From Ignavibacteria bacterium (GTDB lineage: Bacteria > Bacteroidota > Ignavibacteria > UBA10030 > SZUA-254), in the NCBI GenBank assembly GCA_016178595.1, contig JACOSY010000015.1, positions 17,068-81,067 on the forward strand: a stretch of DNA of 64,000 bases, in the 5' to 3' direction. The notes below the pieces were generated by a model, which was not told the origin of the DNA, ran no database searches, and was given only the letters and a program-made list of their open reading frames with translations. Position numbers and translations under genes: made by a program. Positions 9,666 through 17,463 of this stretch are shown here, in pieces. How positions within the stretch are numbered: the stretch's first letter is position 1; every line of letters starts with the position of its first letter.

Positions 9666-9694
9666 AATATACGGGGAATGGGGGTGATTTGCAA
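9666..9694 (-). promoter_or_regulatory. Putative sigma-70 promoter of the GT9-to-rnhB operon
   Basis: On the minus strand TTGCAA (9694-9689) and TATATT (9671-9666) are separated by 17 nt. The expected transcription start is only about 2 nt before the ATG of the glycosyltransferase at 9657, so the first mRNA could be almost leaderless. Confidence 0.5.
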
Positions 9695-9707
9695 TGAAGG
9701 ATGGGTG

Positions 9708-9977
9708 GCGTCAGGTGTTCCCACCTGACGCAAGCAGAGAAGGCGACGTCGCGCGACGTCGCCTGCAGAGGATGGCTTGGCGGAAAATTGCCACGAGCTT
9801 TAGCTCGTGGAGGGCAGAACAAAATCATGGCGGGTTTCAACCCACGATACACATTGTTCGTTTGGGGCTAAAGCCCGGCGATACCTTGGGATTCTTGTCG
9901 ACGACCTGAAGGTCGTGGCAACTTCGGGGAAGCTCGCATGGTGGAGTGTTAGCTCGTTCCCAACCTCTGGTTGGGAA
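9708..9977. repeat. Cluster of seven different REP-like palindromes (fills the 9658-10085 gap)
   Basis: The 428-nt gap between the glycosyltransferase and the Mrr gene contains seven short inverted repeats in a row. They are 9708-9731 (arms GCGTCAGGTG), 9741-9764 (perfect 24-nt palindrome with arms AGGCGACGTCGC), 9791-9810 (CCACGAGCT), 9832-9843 (GGGTT), 9865-9876 (GGGCT), 9901-9916 (ACGACC) and 9957-9977 (TTCCCAACC). The second belongs to the same family as two copies near 47.3 kb. No coding region is apparent here. Confidence 0.85.
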
Positions 9978-10085
9978 TGCGGGAGAAATACTTGACAGTG
10001 GTAAGGAAGTTGCGTCTCACAACGGCTCTATGTATCTTTGTCAATCCTATCATATCAAAAAATCCAACATTCGATATTGACAATT

Positions 10086-11000
10086 ATGGCTATTCCAGAT
10101 TATCAATCGTTGATGTTACCCTTACTCAAATTAACATCGGACAAACAAGAGCATGCAATGAGAGATGTTGTTGAACGTCTCGCAAGCCAATTTAATCTCA
10201 CAAGCGAGGAAAGGAAGGAACTCTTGCCAAGCGGTCAACAACCAATATTTGACAATCGAGTTGCATGGGCAAAGACCTATCTTAAGAAGGCTGGTCTACT
10301 TGATGCACCAAGGAGAGCCTTGATTGTGATTACCGAAAGAGGACTCGACGTACTCGGAAATAATCCCTCCGAAATAAATGTCCGCTTCCTCAAGCAATTC
10401 CCTGAGTTCATAGAATTTCAAACCGCAAAACGGGAAGATGAAACAGAGGGGGCCAACCAAGAAGATGTTGCTATCCAAACACCAGAAGAGTCACTTGAAT
10501 TGGCTTATCAACGGATTCGTAAAGCTCTCGCACAAGAAGTACTCAACAAGGTCATTCAGTTGCCCGCTGCTTTTTTTGAACGACTGGTCGTAGAATTACT
10601 TGTAAGGATGGGCTACGGTGGATCGATCAAGGACGCTGGAAAAGCGATTGGTGGGAGTGGTGATGAGGGAATTGATGGTACTATCAAGGAAGACAAACTC
10701 GGCCTTGATATCATTTACATTCAGGCAAAACGTTGGCAGCCGGGCAATCTTGTGGGTAGACCAGAAATCCAGAAATTTGTTGGTGCTCTTGCAGGTCAAG
10801 GTGCAAAGAAAGGGATATTCATAACCACTTCTTCATTCACAAGAGATGCTCTGGACTATGTTCCCCGGAATGAGACGAAGATTGTGTTAATCGATGGTGA
10901 ACAACTTGCACAACTTATGATCGATCACAATCTTGGAGTGGCCCCTCAAATCGCCTATGAGATAAAACGGCTTGACAATGATTACTTTGGTGAAGAATAA
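10086..11000 (+). CDS. Mrr-family restriction endonuclease
   Basis: Mrr proteins are type IV restriction enzymes that cut modified DNA. Residues 1-110 form a winged-helix Mrr_N-like domain (MAIPDYQSLMLPLLKLTSD onward). Residues 160-285 are the PD-(D/E)XK catalytic domain: FFERLVVELLVRMGYGG, then GDEGIDGTI with Asp197, then YIQAKRW with Gln213 and Lys215, the usual D...QxK active site. At 304 residues it is full length. The ATG at 10086 was chosen because Mrr_N homology begins there. It is a lone plus-strand gene with no methyltransferase, preceded by a palindrome cluster, and probably acquired. Confidence 0.9.
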   Translation: MAIPDYQSLMLPLLKLTSDKQEHAMRDVVERLASQFNLTSEERKELLPSGQQPIFDNRVAWAKTYLKKAGLLDAPRRALIVITERGLDVLGNNPSEINVRFLKQFPEFIEFQTAKREDETEGANQEDVAIQTPEESLELAYQRIRKALAQEVLNKVIQLPAAFFERLVVELLVRMGYGGSIKDAGKAIGGSGDEGIDGTIKEDKLGLDIIYIQAKRWQPGNLVGRPEIQKFVGALAGQGAKKGIFITTSSFTRDALDYVPRNETKIVLIDGEQLAQLMIDHNLGVAPQIAYEIKRLDNDYFGEE

Positions 11001-11003
11001 AGA

Positions 11004-12182
11004 TCACCGCTGGTAGCTAATCCTATCAATCATCCCCGCCTCGTCATCGGAGACTAAGAGCGCGCCGTCGGGCATGACGAGCACGTCGACCGGTCGGCCC
11101 CAATACGTTCCGTTCTGCATCCAGCCTTCGGCAAAGACTTGGTAGTCGCTTGCCTGCCCATTCTGCACCGTCACCATCGTGACGCGGTCGCCGATCGGCG
11201 TGCTGCGGTTCCACGAGCCATGCTCGGCAATGAAGATTCTGCTCTTGTACTCGCGCGGGAACATCGCACCGTTGTAGAAGCGCATCCCGAGCGACGCGAC
11301 GTGAGGCCCGAGCTCCATCGCCGGCGGAACGAAATCCGAGCAAGGATGCTGCAAGCCGAACTCGGGATCGGAAATGTTCGTGCCGTGACAGAACGGATAC
11401 CCGAAGTTCAATCCGATTGTCGGTGCATGGTTCAGCTCGTCGGGCGGAACATTATCTCCCAAATTATCCCGGCCGTTATCGGTGAACCATAATTCTTTTG
11501 TCGCAGGATCCCAATCGAATCCAACAGTATTACGAATTCCCTTTGCGAAGATCTCCAGTCCCGATCCATCCATATTCATCCGCATGATCGATCCGTACCG
11601 CGCATCGCTGCTCAGGCAGTTGTTGCACGGCGCGCCGACAGGAACGTACAGCTTGTTGTCGGGTCCGATGCGAATGAATTTCCATCCATGCGCATGGTCT
11701 GAGGGAAAGCTGTCGTTCACTATAACCGGCGCGGGCGGATTCAAGAGCCGGTTCTCGATATTGTCGTACCGAAGCACGCGATTGACTTCCGCCACATAGA
11801 GCGCGTTGTTGTAGAACGCGACGCCATTCGGCATATCCAATCCATGCGCAATCGTGATGACGCGATCGGCGAAATTGTCCTTGTTCGTATCGAGCACGGC
11901 ATAGACATTGCCCGCATCGCGCGTCCCAACGAAGAGCGTGCCGCCCGGGCTTAAAACCATCGAACGCGCTCGCGGCACATTTGGCGCGTAGACATCGATG
12001 TGAAATCCGGTGGGAAGCTTGATGGTTTTTAGCCGTGCATCGGTGATGATGGGCGGACCGTTCCCTACAGACGTATTATCCGGCGCGTCGTCGTGGCATC
12101 CGCATGCAAGCGATGTAAAGAGAACGAGGATGACGAATGTGCGTGAAAGAAGAACGGTCGTGTATGTCCGAAGTCGGGCCAT
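11004..12182 (-). CDS. Glucose/sorbosone dehydrogenase-like beta-propeller, secreted
   Basis: This resembles the soluble PQQ-dependent aldose sugar dehydrogenase (Yli/Asd or L-sorbosone dehydrogenase) family, which oxidises sugars in the periplasm. Recognisable propeller motifs are LPTGFHIDVYAPNVPRARSM, GLDMPNGVAFYNNALYVAE, IRNTVGFDWDPATKELWFTDN and APTIGLNFGYPFCHG, ending in YWGRPVDVLVMPDGALLVSDD. The N-terminus from the ATG at 12182 is hydrophobic and ends at SLACGC, so a signal peptide with possible lipid attachment is likely although the lipobox is not canonical. It starts 4 nt after the neighbouring NAD(P)H-binding gene. Actual PQQ dependence is not shown by sequence. Confidence 0.85.
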   Translation of the reverse strand: MARLRTYTTVLLSRTFVILVLFTSLACGCHDDAPDNTSVGNGPPIITDARLKTIKLPTGFHIDVYAPNVPRARSMVLSPGGTLFVGTRDAGNVYAVLDTNKDNFADRVITIAHGLDMPNGVAFYNNALYVAEVNRVLRYDNIENRLLNPPAPVIVNDSFPSDHAHGWKFIRIGPDNKLYVPVGAPCNNCLSSDARYGSIMRMNMDGSGLEIFAKGIRNTVGFDWDPATKELWFTDNGRDNLGDNVPPDELNHAPTIGLNFGYPFCHGTNISDPEFGLQHPCSDFVPPAMELGPHVASLGMRFYNGAMFPREYKSRIFIAEHGSWNRSTPIGDRVTMVTVQNGQASDYQVFAEGWMQNGTYWGRPVDVLVMPDGALLVSDDEAGMIDRISYQR

Positions 12183-12186
12183 GGCT

Positions 12187-12843
12187 TCAATCCTTGAGTG
12201 ATGATTGACGGATGTGAGGAACTTCAACGATGTGGATCGAGTCCGGAGGATTTTCTACCGCATAAACAAGAGCAGCGATCATTTGATCCACATTGACGAG
12301 TGCGAGCCGCTGTGCCGATGCCCGTGTCGAAGGCAGTTTCTCCAGCAGCCAATACACCGGAACAAAGATGAGCGGCCAACGGCGTCCGGGACCGATCACA
12401 TACCATGGCCGAAGGATGGTTGCTCGCAATCCGCTTGCGCGAATCAGCGCTTCGGCATCGGCACGCACTTGTTGGTATGCTTTCATGATGGGCGCCGGTT
12501 GTGCAACACTGACATAGACGAAATGCCTGATGCTCGTTTCTCGTGCAGCAGCAACCGATGCCGTCGCCGATGCGAAGTCGATTGACCGGAACTCATCCCG
12601 CCTTGCAGGATTCGGATGCGTTACTCCCACGAGCTGTATGAACGTATCTGCCGGAGAAATACGATCGACGAATGTTTCCTTCTTCAACGCATCGCCGCAA
12701 ACCAGAGTACATCCTGACGCCAACGCTGTCTTCGATCCCTCCCTCACCAGTGCCTTCACCGTGTGTCCACGCTCGAGAAGTGTCGGAATGAGATGACGTC
12801 CTATATAACCGCTTGCGCCCGTGATAAAAACCGTGCGCGTCAT
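12187..12843 (-). CDS. NAD(P)H-binding protein, atypical SDR/NmrA-like
   Basis: The protein opens with a Rossmann motif VFITGASGYIGRHLIPTLLERGH and continues as an atypical extended short-chain dehydrogenase. A segment FVYVSVAQPAPIMKAYQQVRADAEALIRASGLRATILRP replaces the classic YxxxK region, as in NAD(P)-binding NmrA/YwnB-like proteins. The start at 12843 was preferred because its ATG overlaps the upstream stop (ATGA) and the Rossmann motif follows at once. Substrate is unknown. Confidence 0.85.
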   Translation of the reverse strand: MTRTVFITGASGYIGRHLIPTLLERGHTVKALVREGSKTALASGCTLVCGDALKKETFVDRISPADTFIQLVGVTHPNPARRDEFRSIDFASATASVAAARETSIRHFVYVSVAQPAPIMKAYQQVRADAEALIRASGLRATILRPWYVIGPGRRWPLIFVPVYWLLEKLPSTRASAQRLALVNVDQMIAALVYAVENPPDSIHIVEVPHIRQSSLKD

Positions 12844-13325
12844 GGTGCGTAGTCTTTCGGAATTGGGTTGCCGGGGCGTTCGACGTCCCAGAGGATTGAG
12901 AGCACGCACCAGCGTTTCCCGTCCCTCCCAAGCTGGATGCTGTTGATCCCGCGCTGTATCGGCGTCGGATCGCCAGGCTGGTAACGGGATTCGTACGTGC
13001 TGAAGACGTGCACAATGCTGCCGAACGATTCTGTACGACGGGCAATCTCATTTTCGTGAAATCCCTTCCGCTCCATTCCCGTCGTAATAACGTACTGGCG
13101 CGAACGATTGATAAATGTCTCGACATCCGTCACGGCGAATTCTGCGGAGTGGTCGGTGCGCGGCGGTATGACAATGCCGTTCAGATGGAAGAGAGTGCGA
13201 AGACGAGTGTAGTCCGGTTGTCTGCCCGGAGGAAATGAGACGCTCTCGTACAGCGCCTTGATGATCGCATTGACGGATACGACATCTGCCGGATTAGCGG
13301 TAACTGGCTGCGTTTTCTCATTCAT
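12840..13325 (-). CDS. SnoaL/NTF2-like fold protein
   Basis: A 161-residue protein with the pattern of the NTF2-like (SnoaL) superfamily: an N-terminal helix (VVSVNAIIKALYESVSFPPG), a DYTRLRTLFHLNGIVIPP segment, then strands ending in RGINSIQLGRDGKRWCVLSILWD. Such cones bind small ligands or act as small enzymes. It heads a three-gene minus-strand group with the SDR-like and sugar-dehydrogenase genes, to the first of which it is translationally coupled. The function is unknown. Confidence 0.7.
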   Translation of the reverse strand: MNEKTQPVTANPADVVSVNAIIKALYESVSFPPGRQPDYTRLRTLFHLNGIVIPPRTDHSAEFAVTDVETFINRSRQYVITTGMERKGFHENEIARRTESFGSIVHVFSTYESRYQPGDPTPIQRGINSIQLGRDGKRWCVLSILWDVERPGNPIPKDYAP

Positions 13326-13452
13326 ACGGATTCCTTCCTGCGACGTCAGAAGCTCACAATTCTCGGAATGTCCCGACTCATAATCACAGGAATATAGGAG
13401 GAAAGTCCTTCACTTGCAATGGAATCGCCTGCCGGTGTGGGTAGAAAAAGCC

Positions 13453-13484
13453 GCGGCTTCCAGTTCCCTAAAACTGGAAGCCGC
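13453..13484. repeat. REP-like hairpin in the 13326-13726 gap
   Basis: A perfect 13-bp inverted repeat (arms GCGGCTTCCAGTT) with a 6-nt loop. No U-tract follows on either strand, so it is more likely a REP-type palindrome than a terminator. It lies in the 401-nt gap between the NTF2-like gene and dnaG, which also holds the putative small RNA listed next and no recognisable coding region. Confidence 0.7.
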
Positions 13485-13614
13485 TCTGACTCCACCAAAT
13501 AACCATCCACGGACATCTAACTACCATAGTGCGTGAAAAGTTTCATTTGCCCGAAACTTTCGTCAGACAACCGGCGAAAAGAACAAGCGGCAGGTGACTT
13601 GGCACACATGCCCG

Positions 13615-13643
13615 TTGAGGCTCAATTGCCGGTTCGCTATACT
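13615..13643 (+). promoter_or_regulatory. Putative sigma-70 promoter on plus strand in a coding-free gap
   Basis: TTGAGG (13615-13620) and TATACT (13638-13643) are separated by exactly 17 nt. No plus-strand gene follows before the terminator at 13694-13728, so any transcript would be short and non-coding. Confidence 0.45.
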
Positions 13644-13649
13644 GATAAT

Positions 13650-13728
13650 GGGGATATACTTCCTACAGCACTGGGAAACTTCCTCGATCCCTAGGGCAAC
13701 GTCCTCCCGCGTTGCCCTTTCTTTTTTT
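13650..13728 (+). ncRNA. Candidate small RNA of about 80 nt ending at an intrinsic terminator
   Basis: The predicted transcript starts about 7 nt after the TATACT box and ends at a strong terminator whose U-tract touches the 3-prime end of dnaG, which is read from the other strand. I do not recognise it as a known RNA family. The call rests only on the promoter-terminator arrangement. Confidence 0.35.
13694..13728 (+). terminator. Intrinsic terminator, plus strand
   Basis: An 8-bp stem GGGCAACG/CGTTGCCC (13694-13701 and 13710-13717) with an 8-nt loop is followed by an almost pure T-run to 13728. Orientation is plus-strand only: there is no U-tract after the hairpin on the dnaG strand. Confidence 0.75.
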
Positions 13729-15598
13729 AGGTCAACACTCTCGCCTGCGACTCCAGTTCCTTGAGCGCAGTGACAAGCTGGCTGTTGCGCTCCAAATAAG
13801 AACTAATATCCTCTCCATTCTGCGTAGCCTCTTTGAGCAAAGATTGATTTCTTTCGAGCTCTCTTTTTAAGATCGCAGACTGGAACACTCTCAGGTAATG
13901 GATTACGAGTTTAGATGGATCAACAGACTCGATCCGGCCTTTGATCCCTTCGTACACTTTCGGGTATGGATTGAATGTCAGTTGAAGAATAAGCTTTCGC
14001 ACCTCTTGATCATCAGTACCATCGACAAGGTCGGAAGGTTGAAGAGAAAAACCATCTTCAGTCCTTTCGATAAACAACATGGCAAGCGATTTGGCAATAG
14101 GATGTGTGAAGTCGCTCACGGTGATCCTCTCGAACACGAGCCTGATAACTTCTTCCCCTCCATCGAGCATTGCATGGATGAGATCGCGTTCTGATGCCGG
14201 AATATCGAGAGAAACGCTATGAATCTCTTCGTTTGATGTTTGTCGATTCTGTGAAGTCGTATCGGAAACGTTTTCCCCTCTTCTCTCCCGGCGATTCGTA
14301 TCGATATGCTTCTCAAGTTCCCGGTAGAGCGTCGATTCGTAGAGACCGTACTTGTCGGCGACCTGCTTGATGTAGAAATTCCGTTTCAATTCATCGCGCA
14401 TCTTCGCGATAGTCTGAACAATGGTTCTCACAACCTGAGCCTGTCCTTCCGGCGTTTGAAATTTCCCTTCACGTTCGTATGCCTGTGCGATGAAGTCGAC
14501 GAAAGACACCGCTTCATCAAGCAATTTCCGGAAGGCGTTCGCACCGAACTTTTTCACAAAGGAATCCGGGTCTTCACCATCCGGCAACCGTGCGACACGG
14601 ACATCCAGGTCATTCTCCAGTATGAGATCGACGCCCCGAAGCGCCGCTTTCGATCCGGCAGAATCGGCATCATACACGATCGTGATGTTCTTGGTATAAC
14701 GAGCGATGAGCTGGATCTGTTCCTGCGTGAGCGCCGTGCCGCTTGATGCGACGATGTTTCGAATTCCCGATTGGAAGACGCTGATCAAGTCGGCGTAGCC
14801 TTCAACAAGGATGGCAACATCTTTTTCCCGGATGTCTTCCTTCGATTGGTAGATACCATAAAGGAGCTTGCTCTTATTATAGATGAGCGTCTCAGGCGAG
14901 TTGATGTATTTCCCCTGGACAGGATCGTCCTCCCGAAGCTTGCGCGCGCCGAACCCAACCACACGACCGGTCGGCGAGAAGACAGGAAACATTGCGCGCC
15001 CGCGGAAGTAGTCGTAGTACGAGCTATCTTCACGCCGGCGAACGAGTCCGGCTTTCTCGACCTGTTCCGTTTTGAACTTTTTCTCTTCCGCGAATTTCAG
15101 GAAGGCGTCCCATGAGTTTGGCGAGTAGCCGAGTCCGAACGTGCGGATGGTTTCGTCCGTAAAGCCGCGCACAGTGCGGAAGTATTCGAGAGCGAGTTTG
15201 CCTTCCTGCGTTTCTGTCAGCGATTTGTAGAAGAAAAGTCCCGCCTCACGGCAAATTTGGTAAAGTTCCTCCTGCTCGCTCGCAGCCGATTCCTGATCGG
15301 ACGAATAGACCGGCAATGCAATGCCTGCCTTCTCTGCCAGCGAGCGCACCGCCTCGATGAAGGAAACTTTCTCGTACTCCATCACGAACGTAAAGACATT
15401 TCCGCCGACTCCGCAGCCGAAGCAGTGATACATCTGCCGCTCGGATGAGACGTTGAATGACGGCGTCTTCTCCGTATGGAAGGGGCATAGGCCGAGATAA
15501 TTTTTGCCGCGTTTCTTTAGCTTCACGAAGCCGCCGATCAGGTCGACGATATCGGTGGCGTTGCGGATGTCGTCTATTTTTTCTGGAGAAATTCTCAT
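13727..15598 (-). CDS. dnaG: DNA primase
   Basis: DnaG makes RNA primers for chromosome replication. The N-terminal CHC2 zinc-binding domain is complete (CPFHTEKTPSFNV ... MYHCFGCG, residues about 39-65). The primase core has EGYADLISVFQSGIRNIVASSG, the TOPRIM glutamate, and VYDADSAGSKAALRG, the TOPRIM DxD region. A C-terminal helicase-binding segment completes 623 residues. It stands alone on the minus strand: its 5-prime end touches a palindromic element and its stop abuts a plus-strand terminator. There is no obvious Shine-Dalgarno before the ATG at 15598. Confidence 0.96.
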   Translation of the reverse strand: MRISPEKIDDIRNATDIVDLIGGFVKLKKRGKNYLGLCPFHTEKTPSFNVSSERQMYHCFGCGVGGNVFTFVMEYEKVSFIEAVRSLAEKAGIALPVYSSDQESAASEQEELYQICREAGLFFYKSLTETQEGKLALEYFRTVRGFTDETIRTFGLGYSPNSWDAFLKFAEEKKFKTEQVEKAGLVRRREDSSYYDYFRGRAMFPVFSPTGRVVGFGARKLREDDPVQGKYINSPETLIYNKSKLLYGIYQSKEDIREKDVAILVEGYADLISVFQSGIRNIVASSGTALTQEQIQLIARYTKNITIVYDADSAGSKAALRGVDLILENDLDVRVARLPDGEDPDSFVKKFGANAFRKLLDEAVSFVDFIAQAYEREGKFQTPEGQAQVVRTIVQTIAKMRDELKRNFYIKQVADKYGLYESTLYRELEKHIDTNRRERRGENVSDTTSQNRQTSNEEIHSVSLDIPASERDLIHAMLDGGEEVIRLVFERITVSDFTHPIAKSLAMLFIERTEDGFSLQPSDLVDGTDDQEVRKLILQLTFNPYPKVYEGIKGRIESVDPSKLVIHYLRVFQSAILKRELERNQSLLKEATQNGEDISSYLERNSQLVTALKELESQARVLT

Positions 15599-15609
15599 GT
15601 TGGTAGCTC

Positions 15610-15676
15610 GGTAGGACAGGAATCCTTTCCTGTCCTGGCAAACAACAAACGGACAGGACGGGAGTCTTGTCCTACC
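15610..15676. repeat. Nested REP-like inverted repeat upstream of dnaG
   Basis: Outer arms GGTAGGACAGGA (15610-15621) and TCTTGTCCTACC (15665-15676) match in 11 of 12 positions as an inverted pair. Inside, AGGACAGGA and TCCTGTCCT (15613-15636) form a second hairpin. The structure resembles paired REP sequences and lies about 11 nt upstream of the dnaG start codon. Confidence 0.8.
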
Positions 15677-15852
15677 ACGATTATTTCGGTAACAGTTGCG
15701 TACAGAGAACGAAGCCAGCTAAAATTTAGCAGGATTCTTGACAGTTGCAAACGAGTAATTTCCTTCCTTGGAAGTTTCTCCCGATATAAGTACATTTGAC
15801 AGAGAGCGGAAGGCGTTGTGGGTTACGGAATATTATTGAGACCGAAGATAAA

Positions 15853-16290
15853 ATGTTTGACGAATTAATTAAGTATAAGCAAAAGGACCATTTCTTTTTC
15901 CAACTGCAAGACAGTTTAAAAGAAGTTTGTAATGCACCGACAGACAAAAGCGGCGTTTACATTGTTTACGCTTTAAAGAATGGAAAAACGGAACTCATTT
16001 ACATCGGACGCTTAGGAAAAATTGAGAAAGACGGTTCTATGTTTATACGCAAAGCTGGACTTGGTGGCATTAAGGACAGAATTGTAAACGGACATCAATT
16101 TGGCAAGATACCGAGAAGAATATCTTGGCCCATTCAAATGACAAAAGAAAAAATTGAAGCATTAGATATTTATTGGTTTGCGACGCATAACGAGAAATAT
16201 AATGACTGCCCAAGAGTATTAGAAAATAAATTGTTACAAAACCATCTTGACATGTACGGACGATTACCTAGATGGAATAACGAATTATAA
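15853..16290 (+). CDS. GIY-YIG-like protein of unknown role, AT-rich
   Basis: Residues from about 30 read GVYIVYALKNGKTELIYIGRLGKI, the GIY...YIG pattern of GIY-YIG nucleases, followed by a region with an Arg (GGIKDRIVNG) and later a Glu (RVLENKLLQNHLDMYGRLPRWN) that could complete an active site. The whole is 145 residues from the ATG at 15853, chosen because the upstream extension runs into repeat-like sequence. Base composition is visibly AT-richer than the flanking dnaG gene, and the gene is on the opposite strand, which suggests transfer. The closest analogues are small GIY-YIG proteins of unknown function. Confidence 0.6.
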   Translation: MFDELIKYKQKDHFFFQLQDSLKEVCNAPTDKSGVYIVYALKNGKTELIYIGRLGKIEKDGSMFIRKAGLGGIKDRIVNGHQFGKIPRRISWPIQMTKEKIEALDIYWFATHNEKYNDCPRVLENKLLQNHLDMYGRLPRWNNEL

Positions 16291-16306
16291 TTTCATTTAA
16301 CTACGG

Positions 16307-16328
16307 GTTAGCGAACAACTCGCCTAAC
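16307..16328 (+). repeat. Short imperfect hairpin with attC-like ends
   Basis: GTTAGCGA, a 5-nt spacer and TCGCCTAAC form an imperfect hairpin with one unpaired base. The ends match the GTTRRRY / RYYYAAC core-site pattern of integron attC sites. It lies between two short AT-rich plus-strand genes, where an attC would sit in a cassette array. No integrase is in the window, so this is only a suggestion. Confidence 0.3.
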
Positions 16329-16379
16329 TGAATACTTCGAAATCATAGCAATCATGTTTATTTCTGGAGACTTAATACA

Positions 16380-16715
16380 ATGAATATTCTTAACAACCTC
16401 AAACTCGATAAGTGGTACGGAATAGTACTCTACCTAGGAACCTTGTCCGTCGCAGCTTCACTTTTTACTAAGGTCAGTTTTGTTGAATCAAAACACCTGT
16501 TTGGAATTGGCATAGGCGGAATCTTGGTAGGCCTTTCTTTTTGGATCGCGGAAAAAGATAATTCCGCAATCAAGCCCCTCAACACCTATACTGGACCCGC
16601 TGCACTTTTGACATGGAAGGAAATCAGACACAGTTCACTAACCATAATAATATTGGTTATCGGCATTTGCCTTCTTTTTCTATTTGGCTATTTGATCATT
16701 AAGGAATTGACATGA
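16380..16715 (+). CDS. Small membrane protein of unknown function
   Basis: A 111-residue protein with three hydrophobic segments (about residues 13-30, 40-56 and 87-107) and no recognised domain. It begins MNILNNLKLDKWYGIVLYLG, and a GGAG-type ribosome site (tctggagactt) precedes the ATG. Like the neighbouring GIY-YIG-like gene it is AT-rich, on the plus strand and short, in keeping with a mobile cassette. No function can be assigned. Confidence 0.55.
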   Translation: MNILNNLKLDKWYGIVLYLGTLSVAASLFTKVSFVESKHLFGIGIGGILVGLSFWIAEKDNSAIKPLNTYTGPAALLTWKEIRHSSLTIIILVIGICLLFLFGYLIIKELT

Positions 16716-16790
16716 TAGGTTCGAACGGCAAGCTGCGCCTAGCAGAACCTATGAAGATACAGGCACGGCAGAAACTCGTTCAAAACACTA

Positions 16791-16817
16791 AACTGCCACG
16801 CACCGTGCGTGGCAGTT
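16791..16817. repeat. Left REP-like palindrome of RAYT 1
   Basis: A perfect 13-bp inverted repeat, arms AACTGCCACGCAC, directly downstream of the RAYT gene at 16862-17440. Two degenerate half copies (GTGTGGCAGA, GTGCGTGGCAGA) follow up to 16851. The same TGCCACGCAC arm forms the palindrome on the other side of the transposase. Confidence 0.88.
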
Positions 16818-16861
16818 CGAAGGTGTGGCAGATCGAAGGTGCGTGGCAGATGGCAATCTCC

Positions 16862-17440
16862 TCAATCAAACAGGTACCTGCTCAACTGCGCCGTCTGCTT
16901 CTTTGGACGTGAGTACTCGAGAACGAACTGTCCGTACTCATCGGGACCGGCAAAATGTAATCGCACGAAATCTTGATCCACAAGTGTTCCCCTTCTCTTT
17001 CCAACCCATTCCAGGTAATTCGAATATTCCCAATCTTCAAGCGAGCGTACAATGCCCGCATCAAGCGGATTCCGATGAATATACCTGCAGAGATGGATGA
17101 GGTCCGCATGGTTCTTAATTAGCTTTGCGCGGAAACGCTCTTCGAATAATGTTCCCGAGCGATGGTATTTCTTATTAAACGCCTTCGTGTAACTATTGAA
17201 AACCCTTTGCATAAACTTGTTGAGAGATCGGTCGCCTTCCTGTCGTAAGAGAAAGTGGTAATGGTTAGGCATGAGGCAATACGCGATGACGCTCACGCCA
17301 AACGATTTTACGTGGGTCTTGATAAGGCGGAGAAGGAATCGGTAGTTAGTATCCTCCTTAAAAATCAGCTCCCGGTTACAACCCCGATTATAAAGATGGT
17401 AATACTGGCCTGCAGTAAATTGGATATTTCGCCGAGACAT
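16862..17440 (-). CDS. REP-associated tyrosine transposase (RAYT) 1
   Basis: RAYTs are IS200/IS605-like Y1 transposases that mobilise REP palindromes. The 192-residue protein starts with QFTAGQYYHLYNRGCNRELIF and carries the HUH motif as MPNHYHFLL (His60, His62). A helix with the candidate nucleophile follows as NSYTKAFNKKYHRSGTLFEERF (Tyr84), then HLCRYIHRNPLDAGIV. It is flanked on both sides, within 45 nt, by palindromes sharing the arm TGCCACGCAC. It is only about 34 percent identical by eye to the second RAYT at 55.6 kb, so the two are separate lineages and not copies. Confidence 0.92.
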   Translation of the reverse strand: MSRRNIQFTAGQYYHLYNRGCNRELIFKEDTNYRFLLRLIKTHVKSFGVSVIAYCLMPNHYHFLLRQEGDRSLNKFMQRVFNSYTKAFNKKYHRSGTLFEERFRAKLIKNHADLIHLCRYIHRNPLDAGIVRSLEDWEYSNYLEWVGKRRGTLVDQDFVRLHFAGPDEYGQFVLEYSRPKKQTAQLSRYLFD

Positions 17441-17463
17441 AGCCTCCCTTTGCTAAAAACGAT

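Noticed and set aside
13398..13408. GAGGAAAGTCC, the box characteristic of RNase P RNA
   Set aside because: None of the other conserved RNase P RNA regions (for example ACAGAA near the 3-prime end) are present within the next 400 nt, so the match is taken as chance.
13486..13496. CTCCACCA, reminiscent of the tmRNA 3-prime end
   Set aside because: No tRNA-like T-loop (GGTTCGANTCC) precedes it and no tag-peptide frame or 5-prime partner was seen.
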